From positions 1-64,000 of the forward strand of contig JAHBWG010000055.1 of the NCBI GenBank assembly GCA_019637095.1: a stretch of 64,000 nt of DNA, written 5' to 3'. The translations under genes and the position numbers were made by a program. The first letter of the stretch is position 1, and each line of letters begins with the position of its first letter. Positions 17,900 to 27,570 of the stretch are shown in pieces. The notes beneath the pieces were generated by a model. It was not told the origin of the DNA and made no database searches. It saw only the letters and a program-made list of their open reading frames with translations. The stretch is from Sandaracinaceae bacterium (lineage in GTDB: Bacteria; Myxococcota_A; Polyangia; Polyangiales; Sandaracinaceae).

Positions 17900-18978
17900 G
17901 CGCGCCGCCGCCGCCGCCCGGCACGCTCGCAGAGTGGCGCCGGCCCCTGGTCCTGCTCGGCCTGACGTTCCTGTCGACGTTCTACGTCGGCGCGGGCGCC
18001 GCGCGCTCCGGGCTCGCGAAGCACTGGCCGCATCAGGCGCTCAAGTGGAGCCTCCTCGACAAGGACGTCGGCGCGATGCCGCGGCTCTCGCTCCCGCCGC
18101 TGTCGCTCGAGGAGCTCGGCTGGTACGCGACCCACCCCGAGCACTTCCTCGCCGGTTGGACCTTCGCCGTCCCCCTCATGGCGATCCTCATCGCGCACGA
18201 GATGGGCCACTACGTCGCCGGACGGATCCACCGCGTCGACATCTCGCCGCCGTACTTCATCCCGATGCCCATCTTCCTGCTCGGGACGATGGGCGCGGTG
18301 ATCAAGATGCGCGGGCGCATCGAGACGCGCGACGCGCTGCTCGACATCGGGGCGGCGGGCCCGCTCGCGGGGATGGCCGTCGCGCTGCCGGTCGTGATCT
18401 ACGGCTTGATGATCTCGCGCGTCGGTACCATGCAAGACTTCTTGCCTCCGACGGCGCTCGCGCTCGAGCCCAACGTCTTCGTCGAGGGCCGCGGCGTCCT
18501 CTACCTCGGCCTGATCTACGCGCTGAAGGGCCCGCTCGCCGAGGGGCACGACGTCTGGCTGAGCCCGTGGGCCCTCGCCGGCTGGGCGGGGCTGCTCGTG
18601 ACGATGATCAACCTGATCCCGATCGGGCAGCTCGACGGCGGCCACGTGGCGTACGCGCTGTTCGGCAAGCGCCAGGACGTCTACAGCCGGCGCGTGCACT
18701 GGGCGCTGCCGTTCGTCGGCGGGCTCGTCTCGCTCGCGTACATCGTCCCCGCCTACCTCGGCGGCGAGCGAGGGCTCGAGAGCCTCTCGGGCGAGCTGAT
18801 GGCGGGCTTCCACTGGGTGTTCTGGGCCGCCGTGCTCGTCGTGCTCGTGCGCCTCGGCGGCGTGGAGCACCCGCCCACGGGCCCCGAGCCGCTCTCGCGC
18901 GGCCGCAGGCTCGTCGCGATCGGGACGCTGGTGCTCTTCGCGCTCCTGTTCATGCCCTCGTGGATCTACGTGCCCTGA
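17896..18978 (+). CDS. Site-2 protease-type M50 membrane metalloprotease
   Basis: This intramembrane zinc protease is of the S2P/SpoIVFB family. The 360-residue product has the catalytic HEMGH motif at about residues 97-101 and the second motif LIPIGQLDGGH at about 241-251, each within a hydrophobic segment. Several more predicted membrane helices lie at the N- and C-termini. The start overlaps the SctL-like gene as GTGA. Family members cleave membrane-bound anti-sigma or signalling proteins; the substrate here is unknown. It converges on the large membrane protein gene seven bases away. Confidence 0.85.
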   Translation: MSAPPPPPGTLAEWRRPLVLLGLTFLSTFYVGAGAARSGLAKHWPHQALKWSLLDKDVGAMPRLSLPPLSLEELGWYATHPEHFLAGWTFAVPLMAILIAHEMGHYVAGRIHRVDISPPYFIPMPIFLLGTMGAVIKMRGRIETRDALLDIGAAGPLAGMAVALPVVIYGLMISRVGTMQDFLPPTALALEPNVFVEGRGVLYLGLIYALKGPLAEGHDVWLSPWALAGWAGLLVTMINLIPIGQLDGGHVAYALFGKRQDVYSRRVHWALPFVGGLVSLAYIVPAYLGGERGLESLSGELMAGFHWVFWAAVLVVLVRLGGVEHPPTGPEPLSRGRRLVAIGTLVLFALLFMPSWIYVP

Positions 18979-18985
18979 GGCGGCC

Positions 18986-20692
18986 TCAGAAGCCGACTGC
19001 GGCGGGCGCCGGCAGATCGCGCACGGTCTCGAGCGGCGCAGGGACCCCCCGCGCGTGCTCGCGCGCCGGCGGGCACGCGTCGAGCGCGGCCAGGACGCGC
19101 CCGAGGAACGCCGCGTCGCCGGGCTCGCCCTGGCGCACGACGCGACGGCCGCCGCGCGAGCTCGCCTCGTCGGCGTCGAGCGCGCGCAGCGCGACGTCCG
19201 CCGGGCTGTCCGCGCGCGCGACGACGAGCCACACCGGCGCCGCCCGCCAGCCCCCCGCGTGCGGCTCGTGCGCGAGCGCGAGGTCGAGCCGCAAGAGCCC
19301 GTCCGGGCGCTCGGCGAGCACCGTCCGGATCCGCACGTCCTGCACCTCGCCGTCCGCGCTCACGTACATCACCGGCCGCAACGCCAAGCCCGGCGGGAGC
19401 GTCGCGAGCGCGCGCGTCGCAGTGAGCAGGCGCGCGAGCGCGTCCGTCGGTCCGAGCGCGAACGCGAGCCGCGTCCCCGTCACGAGGATCGGCGCGGGCA
19501 ACACCGCGGCGCACAGGCGCACGTCGAGCGGCACCGGCGCCTCGGCCCACGCCCACGGGAGCGCGAGCCACAGGGCGGCGTGGAGCGCGCCGAGGGGCGT
19601 CGTCGCATCGAGCAAAGCCTCGGGGTGGAGCCATGGGCGCCAGCGCGCGCGCCGCGCGGCGGCGAGCCAGCGTGCGTCGACGATCCTCCACGCGCCGAGC
19701 TTGGACTGCGAAGGCCGCGCGCCGGGCAGGTGCGCGCCACAGAGCGCGCAGACGGCGAGCGCGGCGAGGCCGGCGTACGCGTGGCCGGCGAGACCGAGCA
19801 CGGCGCCGCACGGCGCCACCGCGAGCGCGACGGCCCCTCGCACCACGCCCGGCGCGTAGAGCAGCGCGCGCGCCGCGCCGCCGGCCCGCCGCCCGCGCCG
19901 CGCCACCACCGCGATCTGCGCGACACAGAGCAGCGCGATCGCGAGCGCGAGCGGGATCCAGAAGTGCGCCGGGTCACCCGGCGCGCGGAGCGCCGCGACG
20001 CTCGACGGCGGCGGAGCGCGCACGATCGGGGCGCCCCGCAGCGCCGCGTCCATCGCGTCCTGAGGCACGTCCGCGCGCACCGTCCACGTCATCGTGCGCG
20101 GGAGGTGCGCGCGCCAGAAGCGCAGCACGGTGTGATCCTCGCGCTGTTCGACCTCGACGCTGCGCTCGCCGCCAGCGTCGAGCTCGACGTCGCGGGGCCC
20201 CGCGATCGATCCGTGTGGAACTATCAAGTCGACTTGCACCCCGTCGAGGCCGGCGCGCCAGCCCGGCAAGGTCCAGCTCACGCGTACGCGATCGGTGTCT
20301 TCGACCGGCTCGGTCGCGCGGTGCGCGAGCGCCGTGTGGTACGCCAGCCCGATGCGCACGTCGCCGCGGCGAGGCGTGCGCCCGCGAGGAAACGAGACCA
20401 TGACGCGCTCGCCCGGCGCAGGCGCGAGCCGCGGCTCGAAGCGCTCCCCGTCGCCACCCTCCGCCCACGGCGTGTACGCCTCGTCGAGCACGAGGTCGGG
20501 GTCGAGGCCCGCGATCTCGAGCCCCGACAGCCAGCCCCCGTGCACGCGCACCGTGACCGTCAACGTGACGTGCGCGCGCGCCTCGGCGTCGACACGCACC
20601 TCCGCGTGCACGCTGCGCACGGCCGCGTCCGTCCACGCGGACGCGGGCGCGGGCGCGAACAGGCAGAGGACCACGGCGAGCGCTCGGCGCAC
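18986..20692 (-). CDS. Large membrane protein with N-terminal periplasmic domain, function unknown
   Basis: The GTG at 20692 gives a signal-like N-terminus (ending ASAW-TD) and a 568-residue protein. Residues ~20-235 form a beta-rich extracytoplasmic domain. Hydrophobic segments at ~245-265, ~280-325 and ~395-430 are likely membrane helices, and the C-terminal ~120 residues look cytoplasmic. The layout resembles DUF2207-type membrane proteins without a convincing family signature. It appears monocistronic, with a leaderless promoter. Confidence 0.55.
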   Translation of the reverse strand: MRRALAVVLCLFAPAPASAWTDAAVRSVHAEVRVDAEARAHVTLTVTVRVHGGWLSGLEIAGLDPDLVLDEAYTPWAEGGDGERFEPRLAPAPGERVMVSFPRGRTPRRGDVRIGLAYHTALAHRATEPVEDTDRVRVSWTLPGWRAGLDGVQVDLIVPHGSIAGPRDVELDAGGERSVEVEQREDHTVLRFWRAHLPRTMTWTVRADVPQDAMDAALRGAPIVRAPPPSSVAALRAPGDPAHFWIPLALAIALLCVAQIAVVARRGRRAGGAARALLYAPGVVRGAVALAVAPCGAVLGLAGHAYAGLAALAVCALCGAHLPGARPSQSKLGAWRIVDARWLAAARRARWRPWLHPEALLDATTPLGALHAALWLALPWAWAEAPVPLDVRLCAAVLPAPILVTGTRLAFALGPTDALARLLTATRALATLPPGLALRPVMYVSADGEVQDVRIRTVLAERPDGLLRLDLALAHEPHAGGWRAAPVWLVVARADSPADVALRALDADEASSRGGRRVVRQGEPGDAAFLGRVLAALDACPPAREHARGVPAPLETVRDLPAPAAVGF

Positions 20693-20698
20693 CCGCCG

Positions 20699-20727
20699 AC
20701 GCTAGCCGGACCCCTCGTTCGGCCCAA
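20699..20727 (-). promoter_or_regulatory. Leaderless promoter of the large membrane protein
   Basis: On the minus strand TTGGGC (20727-20722), a 17-base spacer and TAGCGT (20704-20699) end six bases before the GTG start at 20692; no ribosome binding site. Confidence 0.5.
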
Positions 20728-20743
20728 CTTTCGTGCGCGCGCG

Positions 20744-22351
20744 CTACTCGAGCGCGCGCAAGCGGTCGCGCAGGTTGACGAGCCGCAGCTGGGGCAAGGG
20801 CTGCCCGTCGAGCTCGTTGATCGCGATCTGCACTTCGGGGAGCGCCTCGGGCCCGTAGACCGACTCGACCAGGTCGGCGGCGCGCTCGCCGACCGAGTCG
20901 CGCGCGGCGAGGCGGACCAGCGCGCGGCGCAGGTGCGGATCGCCGCGCACGCTCGGATCGAGCCGCAGCGCGCGCTCGTATCGGTTGAGGGCGTCCGTGA
21001 ACCAGCCGCGCCCGACGAACAGGTGCGCGATCAAGAGGCGCGGCCGCGCGTCGTCCGGCATCGCGCGCGCGAGCGTGAACAGTCCGGCCAGCTCGCGCCG
21101 ATCCTCGAAGACGTGACCGTCCTCGACCATCGCGTGGTACGGCAGGAGCGGCTCCGGGATCTCGCCCTGCCACGGATCGCGCGCCGGCACGCGCACCGCG
21201 AGCGCCGGCTCCGGGGGCAGCGCCGGCTCGTCGGCCTCCTCGACGGGAGGCGCCTCGGTCGCGGCCGGCGCTGGCGGCGGCTCGCGATCCCACGCGAACG
21301 CGAGCGCGATCACGCCGGCCGCCGCGAGCGCGCCCGCGCCGACGGCGAGCCCGACGCGGCCGCGTACCGGCGGCGGCGGCGGCTTGATGGACACCTGCGT
21401 CGCCGCGACGCTCACCTCGGCGAGGTCCACGACCCACGCCGCCCGCGCGGGCAGCGCCTCGAGCGCCTTCAGCATCGCCGACGCGTCGCGGTATCGATCG
21501 CTCGGCGTCTTGGCGGTGGCCCGGTCGAGCAGCTCGACGAGGTCCTCGTGCGCCCGCAGCTCGGGCCGCACCGAGGCCAGCCGCGGCAGCGGATCGGCGA
21601 GGTGCCCGCGCAGCACCTCGGCCCGCGTCTCACCAACGAAGGGCCGGCGGCCGGCGAGCATCTCGAAGAGCAGGACGCCCAGGGAGTACACGTCCGAGCG
21701 CTCGTCCGCGGGCGTGCCCGCCGCCTGCTCCGGCGACATGTACGACGGTGTCCCGAACACGACGCCGCGCTTGGTGAGCGTAACCTCGTCGTCCTCGGCG
21801 CCCTTGGCCGAGACGACGCGCGCGAGCCCGAAGTCGAGCAACTTGACGTGCTCGCTACCGTCGCGACCGCGGAGGAGGAATACGTTGGCGGGCTTGAGGT
21901 CGCGGTGTGCGACGCCCTTCTCGTGCGCGAACGCGAGGCCCTCGAGGATCTCGCGGGTGACCTCGAGCGCGAGCGCGGGCGTCATCTCGCCGGCGCGCAG
22001 CACCTCCTCGAGCGTGCGGCCCTCGAGCAGCTCCATCACGAGGAAGGGGCGATCTCCGTCGATGCCGTAGTCGGAGATCGAGACGATCTGCGGGTGGGTC
22101 AGCGCGCTGAGCACCCGGGCCTCGCGCTCGAAGCGCGCGCGCAGCTCCTTCATCGTGAGCAGATCGTCGTGCAGGACCTTGATCGCGACCGGCCGCTCGA
22201 GCGGGAGCTGCACCGCGCGGTACACCGCGCCTATCCCGCCGCCGCCGAGCAGGCCCTCGATCCGATAGCGCCCACCGAGCACGTTCCCCGCGCGGAGCTC
22301 GGAGCTCTCGGCGTCGGCCTCGGGGCGCTCGGAAGGGTGGCTGCTCTGCAT
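20744..22351 (-). CDS. Ser/Thr protein kinase (Hanks type) with membrane helix and TPR tail
   Basis: The 535-residue protein has a kinase domain at ~25-290: glycine loop LGGGGIGAVYRAVQ, VAIKVLHDD with the ATP lysine, catalytic loop HRDLKPANVFL, DFGLAR, and the activation-segment end GTPSYMSPEQAAG. A single hydrophobic segment near residues 330-350 anchors it in the membrane. The Pro/Ala linker leads to a C-terminal helical region (~420-535) with TPR-like repeats (FTDALNRYERALRLDPS). No PASTA domains are present. It probably phosphorylates cytoplasmic partners in response to an envelope cue. Confidence 0.92.
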   Translation of the reverse strand: MQSSHPSERPEADAESSELRAGNVLGGRYRIEGLLGGGGIGAVYRAVQLPLERPVAIKVLHDDLLTMKELRARFEREARVLSALTHPQIVSISDYGIDGDRPFLVMELLEGRTLEEVLRAGEMTPALALEVTREILEGLAFAHEKGVAHRDLKPANVFLLRGRDGSEHVKLLDFGLARVVSAKGAEDDEVTLTKRGVVFGTPSYMSPEQAAGTPADERSDVYSLGVLLFEMLAGRRPFVGETRAEVLRGHLADPLPRLASVRPELRAHEDLVELLDRATAKTPSDRYRDASAMLKALEALPARAAWVVDLAEVSVAATQVSIKPPPPPVRGRVGLAVGAGALAAAGVIALAFAWDREPPPAPAATEAPPVEEADEPALPPEPALAVRVPARDPWQGEIPEPLLPYHAMVEDGHVFEDRRELAGLFTLARAMPDDARPRLLIAHLFVGRGWFTDALNRYERALRLDPSVRGDPHLRRALVRLAARDSVGERAADLVESVYGPEALPEVQIAINELDGQPLPQLRLVNLRDRLRALE

Positions 22352-22381
22352 GGACGGGCTGGGCGCTCAGTATGGGCCAAG

Positions 22382-22810
22382 TCATTCGCACGTCACGTCG
22401 CTCGTGACCGTGTCCGCCATGCCGATCTCCCTCGTCGAGCCGTCGAGCCATCTCAAGAGGACGCGGACCGGCCCCGCGCAGAGCCGCCGCGGGTCGGCCG
22501 CCATGCGGTCCTCCCCGACGACGACGGAGCTGCGGCTCTCGCCCGGCGAGACGCGCGAGACGAACCCCGGCGGCACGTCGGGGACCATCTGCGCGACGAG
22601 CGCGTCGCCCGCGTAGAGCTCGAGCCCGTTGGGCTGGAAGAGGCGGTCACCCTCGGCGTGCTCGCCGACCCGGTACGTCGTGTCGAGCCGCGCGCTGACC
22701 GCGTTCGCCGACGTGACGGTGACGCACGCCGTGTCGATCGTGGCGTCGAGGCCGAGCTCGGTGTCGATGCAGCCACCGAGCAGCAGCGACAGCGCGAGCG
22801 CCGCCCTCAT
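22382..22810 (-). CDS. Small lipoprotein, function unknown
   Basis: The 142-residue product has a clear signal peptide with lipobox LLGGC (Cys14), then a beta-rich domain (NGLELYAGDALVAQM, RVLLRWLDGSTREIG) with four cysteines in the mature part. The ATG at 22810 overlaps the stop of the gene before it as ATGA, so translation is coupled. It is followed 30 bases later by the Ser/Thr kinase gene and might be in the same transcript. No family recognised. Confidence 0.6.
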   Translation of the reverse strand: MRAALALSLLLGGCIDTELGLDATIDTACVTVTSANAVSARLDTTYRVGEHAEGDRLFQPNGLELYAGDALVAQMVPDVPPGFVSRVSPGESRSSVVVGEDRMAADPRRLCAGPVRVLLRWLDGSTREIGMADTVTSDVTCE

Positions 22811-23370
22811 CGCGCGAGCCGCATCTCGAGCGGGCGGCGGATGTCCCCCAACGAGCGCAGCGCGCGCTCGACGTCGTCCTCGTCGAGCTCGAGCTCGTCG
22901 ACGAGCGCCGCGTGCACCGCGTCGTAGAGCCACGTCGACGCGTCGGGATCGAGCGCGCACGCGGTGGCGCCGTGCCCCTCGTGCGTCAGCTCGGGCAGGC
23001 CGTCGACGGCGCGGTCGAGCACCGTGAGGAGCTCGCCGAGGTACGCGCGCACGGTGCCCATCTGCTCGGCGAGCGGCTCGAACAGCTCGGGCTCCGCCTC
23101 CGCGTGGCGCGCCATCACGTCGGGGGCGTCGCGCACGAGGCGCTCGAGCGCGAGCCGCAGCACGATCACGTCGTCGACGTACGCGAGGATGCCGCGCATC
23201 CCCGGGATCGCGTTGCTCGCGGCGAGCACGTGCAGGAGCGCGCCCGCGGCCAGCGCCCGATGCTCGTCGGCGAGGTCGGGATCCTCGACGATCCGGAGGA
23301 CCGCCTTCATGTCCTGCGGAAGGGCGAGAATCGCCTCCTCCACGACGTCCTTGAACGCTTGTTGCTCCAC
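22807..23370 (-). CDS. YkvA/DUF1232-like small helical protein
   Basis: The 187-residue protein contains a segment at ~40-75 (AAGALLHVLAASNAIPGM, then LAYVDDVIVLRLAL) that matches the DUF1232/YkvA pattern of a short hydrophobic hairpin ending in YVDD. The remainder is acidic and helical. The family's role is unknown; members are often membrane-associated. The GTG at 23370 follows GAGGA by about five bases. It overlaps the lipoprotein gene downstream. Confidence 0.6.
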   Translation of the reverse strand: MEQQAFKDVVEEAILALPQDMKAVLRIVEDPDLADEHRALAAGALLHVLAASNAIPGMRGILAYVDDVIVLRLALERLVRDAPDVMARHAEAEPELFEPLAEQMGTVRAYLGELLTVLDRAVDGLPELTHEGHGATACALDPDASTWLYDAVHAALVDELELDEDDVERALRSLGDIRRPLEMRLAR

Positions 23371-23381
23371 GGGTCCTCGAC

Positions 23382-23418
23382 GCCGGCGGGGTCCTTTCGC
23401 GCGATCCCTTCCGCCGGC
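23382..23418 (-). terminator. Inverted repeat between the OmpA gene and the DUF1232 gene
   Basis: GCCGGCGG (23382-23389) and CCGCCGGC (23411-23418) form an 8-bp stem with a 21-base loop, about 20 bases after the OmpA-family stop codon. A run of five T's on the coding strand lies between stop and stem, not after it, so terminator function is uncertain. Confidence 0.3.
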
Positions 23419-23440
23419 CGCTCCGAGTCTCTCAGAAAAA

Positions 23441-25507
<2,067 letters not shown>

Positions 25508-25525
25508 CGGTCGATAATCTCCGAG

Positions 25526-25550
25526 CGCGGGAAATCCAAAGGATTCCGCG
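25526..25550 (-). promoter_or_regulatory. 5'-terminal stem-loop in the OmpA-family leader
   Basis: On the minus strand CGCGGAATCC pairs with GGATTTCCCGCG around a TTT loop, with small bulges. From the promoter at 25557-25586 transcription should begin at about 25550, placing the stem at the very 5' end of the message, as in the stabilising leader of E. coli ompA. Role inferred. Confidence 0.4.
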
Positions 25551-25556
25551 TGGGCC

Positions 25557-25586
25557 GGATTATCTCCCGCCGGTCGAGCCTGTCAA
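25557..25586 (-). promoter_or_regulatory. Promoter of the OmpA-family gene
   Basis: On the minus strand a perfect TTGACA (25586-25581), an 18-base spacer and TAATCC (25562-25557) lie about 50 bases before the ATG at 25507. Best promoter match in the window. Confidence 0.65.
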
Positions 25587-25603
25587 CGTTCAGGGCGCGT
25601 GAT

Positions 25604-25625
25604 CTCCCGCACCGCGGCGCGGGAG
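25604..25625 (-). terminator. Hairpin just after the FHA gene
   Basis: CTCCCGC (25604-25610) and GCGGGAG (25619-25625) form a 7-bp stem with an 8-base loop, six bases downstream of the FHA gene's stop codon. No T-tract follows on the minus strand. Confidence 0.4.
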
Positions 25626-25631
25626 GCGAGC

Positions 25632-27410
25632 TCAACGCTGCATCTGGAGGATCTGGCGGTAGCCGCCCGCGCGCGGGTCGTTCGGGTAGCGCCGCACGAA
25701 CAGCTCCATCGCCGAGACCGCCTGACGCGTCTGGCCCTGAGCGCGGTAGGCCTCGATGAGGAGCGCGAGCCCGCGCGGCGTCCTCGTGCGACCCGTGGGC
25801 GAGAGCAGCCGGATCACGCACTGGTTGTCCCCGGCGCGCGTGCACGCGAGCGCCTCGGCCTCGTAGTCGCGCTGATCCTCGGCGGGCGTCGCGGTGGTCT
25901 GGCCGGTCGTGCCCGTGGTCTGCCCGGTCGTGCCCGTGGTCTGCCCGGTCGTGCCGGTGCTCCCGGCCTCCTCGCCGCCGCGCCGGCGACCGGTGCCCGG
26001 CGTGCCCGCGGGATCGCCGCCGCGTCCCCGGCGACGACCGCCGCCGGGCGGCTCGTCCGTCACCACCGCGGCGTCGCCCGTGTTGCACGCCTGCGCGTCG
26101 GCGAGCAGCCGCGTCGCCTGCACGCGCTGCGGCTCGGTCAGCCCCAGCATCGCGGCGACGCGCCGCGCCGTCTGGAGCGCCTGATCGCAGTCTCCCTGCT
26201 CGAGGGCCTGCTGCGCGATGCCGAGGTCAGCCACCGCGACGGCGCGCGCCGCCTGACCGACCTGCGGCCGATTGCGCAGCGGGCTGTCCGCCGGGAGGCT
26301 CATGAACTGGTCGTAGGCGCCCTGCGCGTTGCCGTTCTCGAGGAGGCGCTGGCCGGCCGCGAACAGCTGCTCGAGCCCCTCGCGCTCCTGCGCGCGGCGC
26401 AGACAGTCGCTCGCCGTCGGATCGCCGGGGCGCAGCGCGAGCGCCGCGGTCGCCGCCTGCACGGCGAGGGTGAGGTCGTCGGTGCGCAGCGCGTCGGTGC
26501 AGCGACCGAGCTCGAACGCGAACGGATCCGAGCCGGTCGACCCGCCGCGGTTCACCGAGTCGAGCGGGGTCACGACGGGCTCGGTGTCCCCCGAGCCGCC
26601 GCCCCAGAACGCGACGAGGACGGCGCCCACCACCGCGAGCAGCACGATCGCGATCGCGACGAAGATCGGCGCCCGAGAGCCGCCCTCCTCGGGCTCGGCC
26701 GTCACCGCGTCCATCTGCACGGTGCGGTCGGCGTCGAACGCGTAGTGCTCGCCCGCCGCGACGAAGCGGAAGCGCACCTGGCCGAGCTCGACGACGTCGC
26801 CTGCAGTAAGCAAGGCGTTTTGCACGTCCTCGCCGTTGACGCGGACGCCGTTCGCGCTGCCGAGATCGATGAGGCGCAGGTTCCCGTCCGGCTCCTTCTG
26901 GATCTCGGCGTGCTCGCGCGAGATGGACCGGTGGTTGATCCAGATGTCGAGGTCCTCGGCGCGCCCGATGCGGACACGATCGCTCGTGAGCGAGAACTCC
27001 GCGCCGGGGGCCGGCGGCGTGATCATCACCAGGCGCGGGGGCGGCCCGGGCGCCGCGATCATCGCGGTGTCGACCTGCGTGACGCCGGGTGCGTGCTGGT
27101 CGACCGACGTCGTCTCCGCGCCCTCGACCTGCAGCGCGAGGTGGTAGTCCCCGATGGTGATCTGGTCGCCGGGCTCGAGCGACGTCTCCGCGCCGATGCG
27201 CTGCCCGTTGACCTTCACCCCGTTGTAGGAGTGGAGATCCTCGACGAGGAACTTTCCGTTGGCCTTCGCGAGGCGGGCGTGACGGCGCGACACGTTCCGC
27301 TCGGTGAGCCGAATCGTGTTGCCTTCCTTCCGTCCGATCGTGATTTCGTCACGGACGAGAGGGACGACCGTCTGCTTGCCCTCGTCGTCCGAGATGACGA
27401 GCTTGAACAT
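25632..27410 (-). CDS. Double-FHA-domain membrane protein
   Basis: The 592-residue protein begins with an FHA phosphothreonine-binding domain (~5-90; EITIGRKEGNTIRL, NVSRRHARL, LHSYNGVKVNG). A second FHA follows (~145-225; VRIGRAEDLDIWI, SISREHAEI, LGSANGVRVNG), then a membrane helix (~258-280) and helical TPR-like repeats, with a low-complexity Thr/Gly/Gln stretch before the last helices. Both FHA domains keep the Arg and Ser/His residues that contact phosphothreonine, so it should dock Ser/Thr-phosphorylated partners, plausibly of the kinase at 20744. GAGG precedes the ATG by about five bases. Confidence 0.88.
   Translation of the reverse strand: MFKLVISDDEGKQTVVPLVRDEITIGRKEGNTIRLTERNVSRRHARLAKANGKFLVEDLHSYNGVKVNGQRIGAETSLEPGDQITIGDYHLALQVEGAETTSVDQHAPGVTQVDTAMIAAPGPPPRLVMITPPAPGAEFSLTSDRVRIGRAEDLDIWINHRSISREHAEIQKEPDGNLRLIDLGSANGVRVNGEDVQNALLTAGDVVELGQVRFRFVAAGEHYAFDADRTVQMDAVTAEPEEGGSRAPIFVAIAIVLLAVVGAVLVAFWGGGSGDTEPVVTPLDSVNRGGSTGSDPFAFELGRCTDALRTDDLTLAVQAATAALALRPGDPTASDCLRRAQEREGLEQLFAAGQRLLENGNAQGAYDQFMSLPADSPLRNRPQVGQAARAVAVADLGIAQQALEQGDCDQALQTARRVAAMLGLTEPQRVQATRLLADAQACNTGDAAVVTDEPPGGGRRRGRGGDPAGTPGTGRRRGGEEAGSTGTTGQTTGTTGQTTGTTGQTTATPAEDQRDYEAEALACTRAGDNQCVIRLLSPTGRTRTPRGLALLIEAYRAQGQTRQAVSAMELFVRRYPNDPRAGGYRQILQMQR
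25893..25955 (-). repeat. Three tandem 21-bp units in the FHA gene
   Basis: Three 21-bp units (25893-25913, 25914-25934, 25935-25955) code for repeated TGQTTGT heptapeptides between the structured parts of the FHA protein. Units two and three are identical, so copy number may vary between strains. Confidence 0.75.
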
Positions 27411-27479
27411 CCCGCCTCTTGTTAGGTCCCCGAGCTCTTTGACCGCCGCCCGCTGCGCCAGAAAATCTTCAGTCGATGG

Positions 27480-27507
27480 ATGGTACCGTCCACCCCGAGG
27501 GTGTCAA
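27480..27507 (-). promoter_or_regulatory. Promoter of the FHA gene
   Basis: On the minus strand a perfect TTGACA (27507-27502), a 16-base spacer and TACCAT (27485-27480), giving a leader of about 60 bases before the ATG at 27410. Confidence 0.55.
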
Positions 27508-27535
27508 TCATCACGACCCGCCGCCACCCCCTACC

Positions 27536-27564
27536 TTGGGGAGCCCGAGACTTCACGGTACTTT
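27536..27564 (+). promoter_or_regulatory. Leaderless promoter of the VWA lipoprotein
   Basis: TTGGGG (27536-27541), a 17-base spacer and TACTTT (27559-27564) end six bases before the GTG at 27571; no ribosome binding site. Confidence 0.5.
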
Positions 27565-27570
27565 GAGCGG

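Noticed and set aside
19055-22927. 1290-codon plus-strand open frame
   Set aside because: It lies opposite the large membrane protein, the kinase and other genes; no motif and a composition typical of antisense frames.
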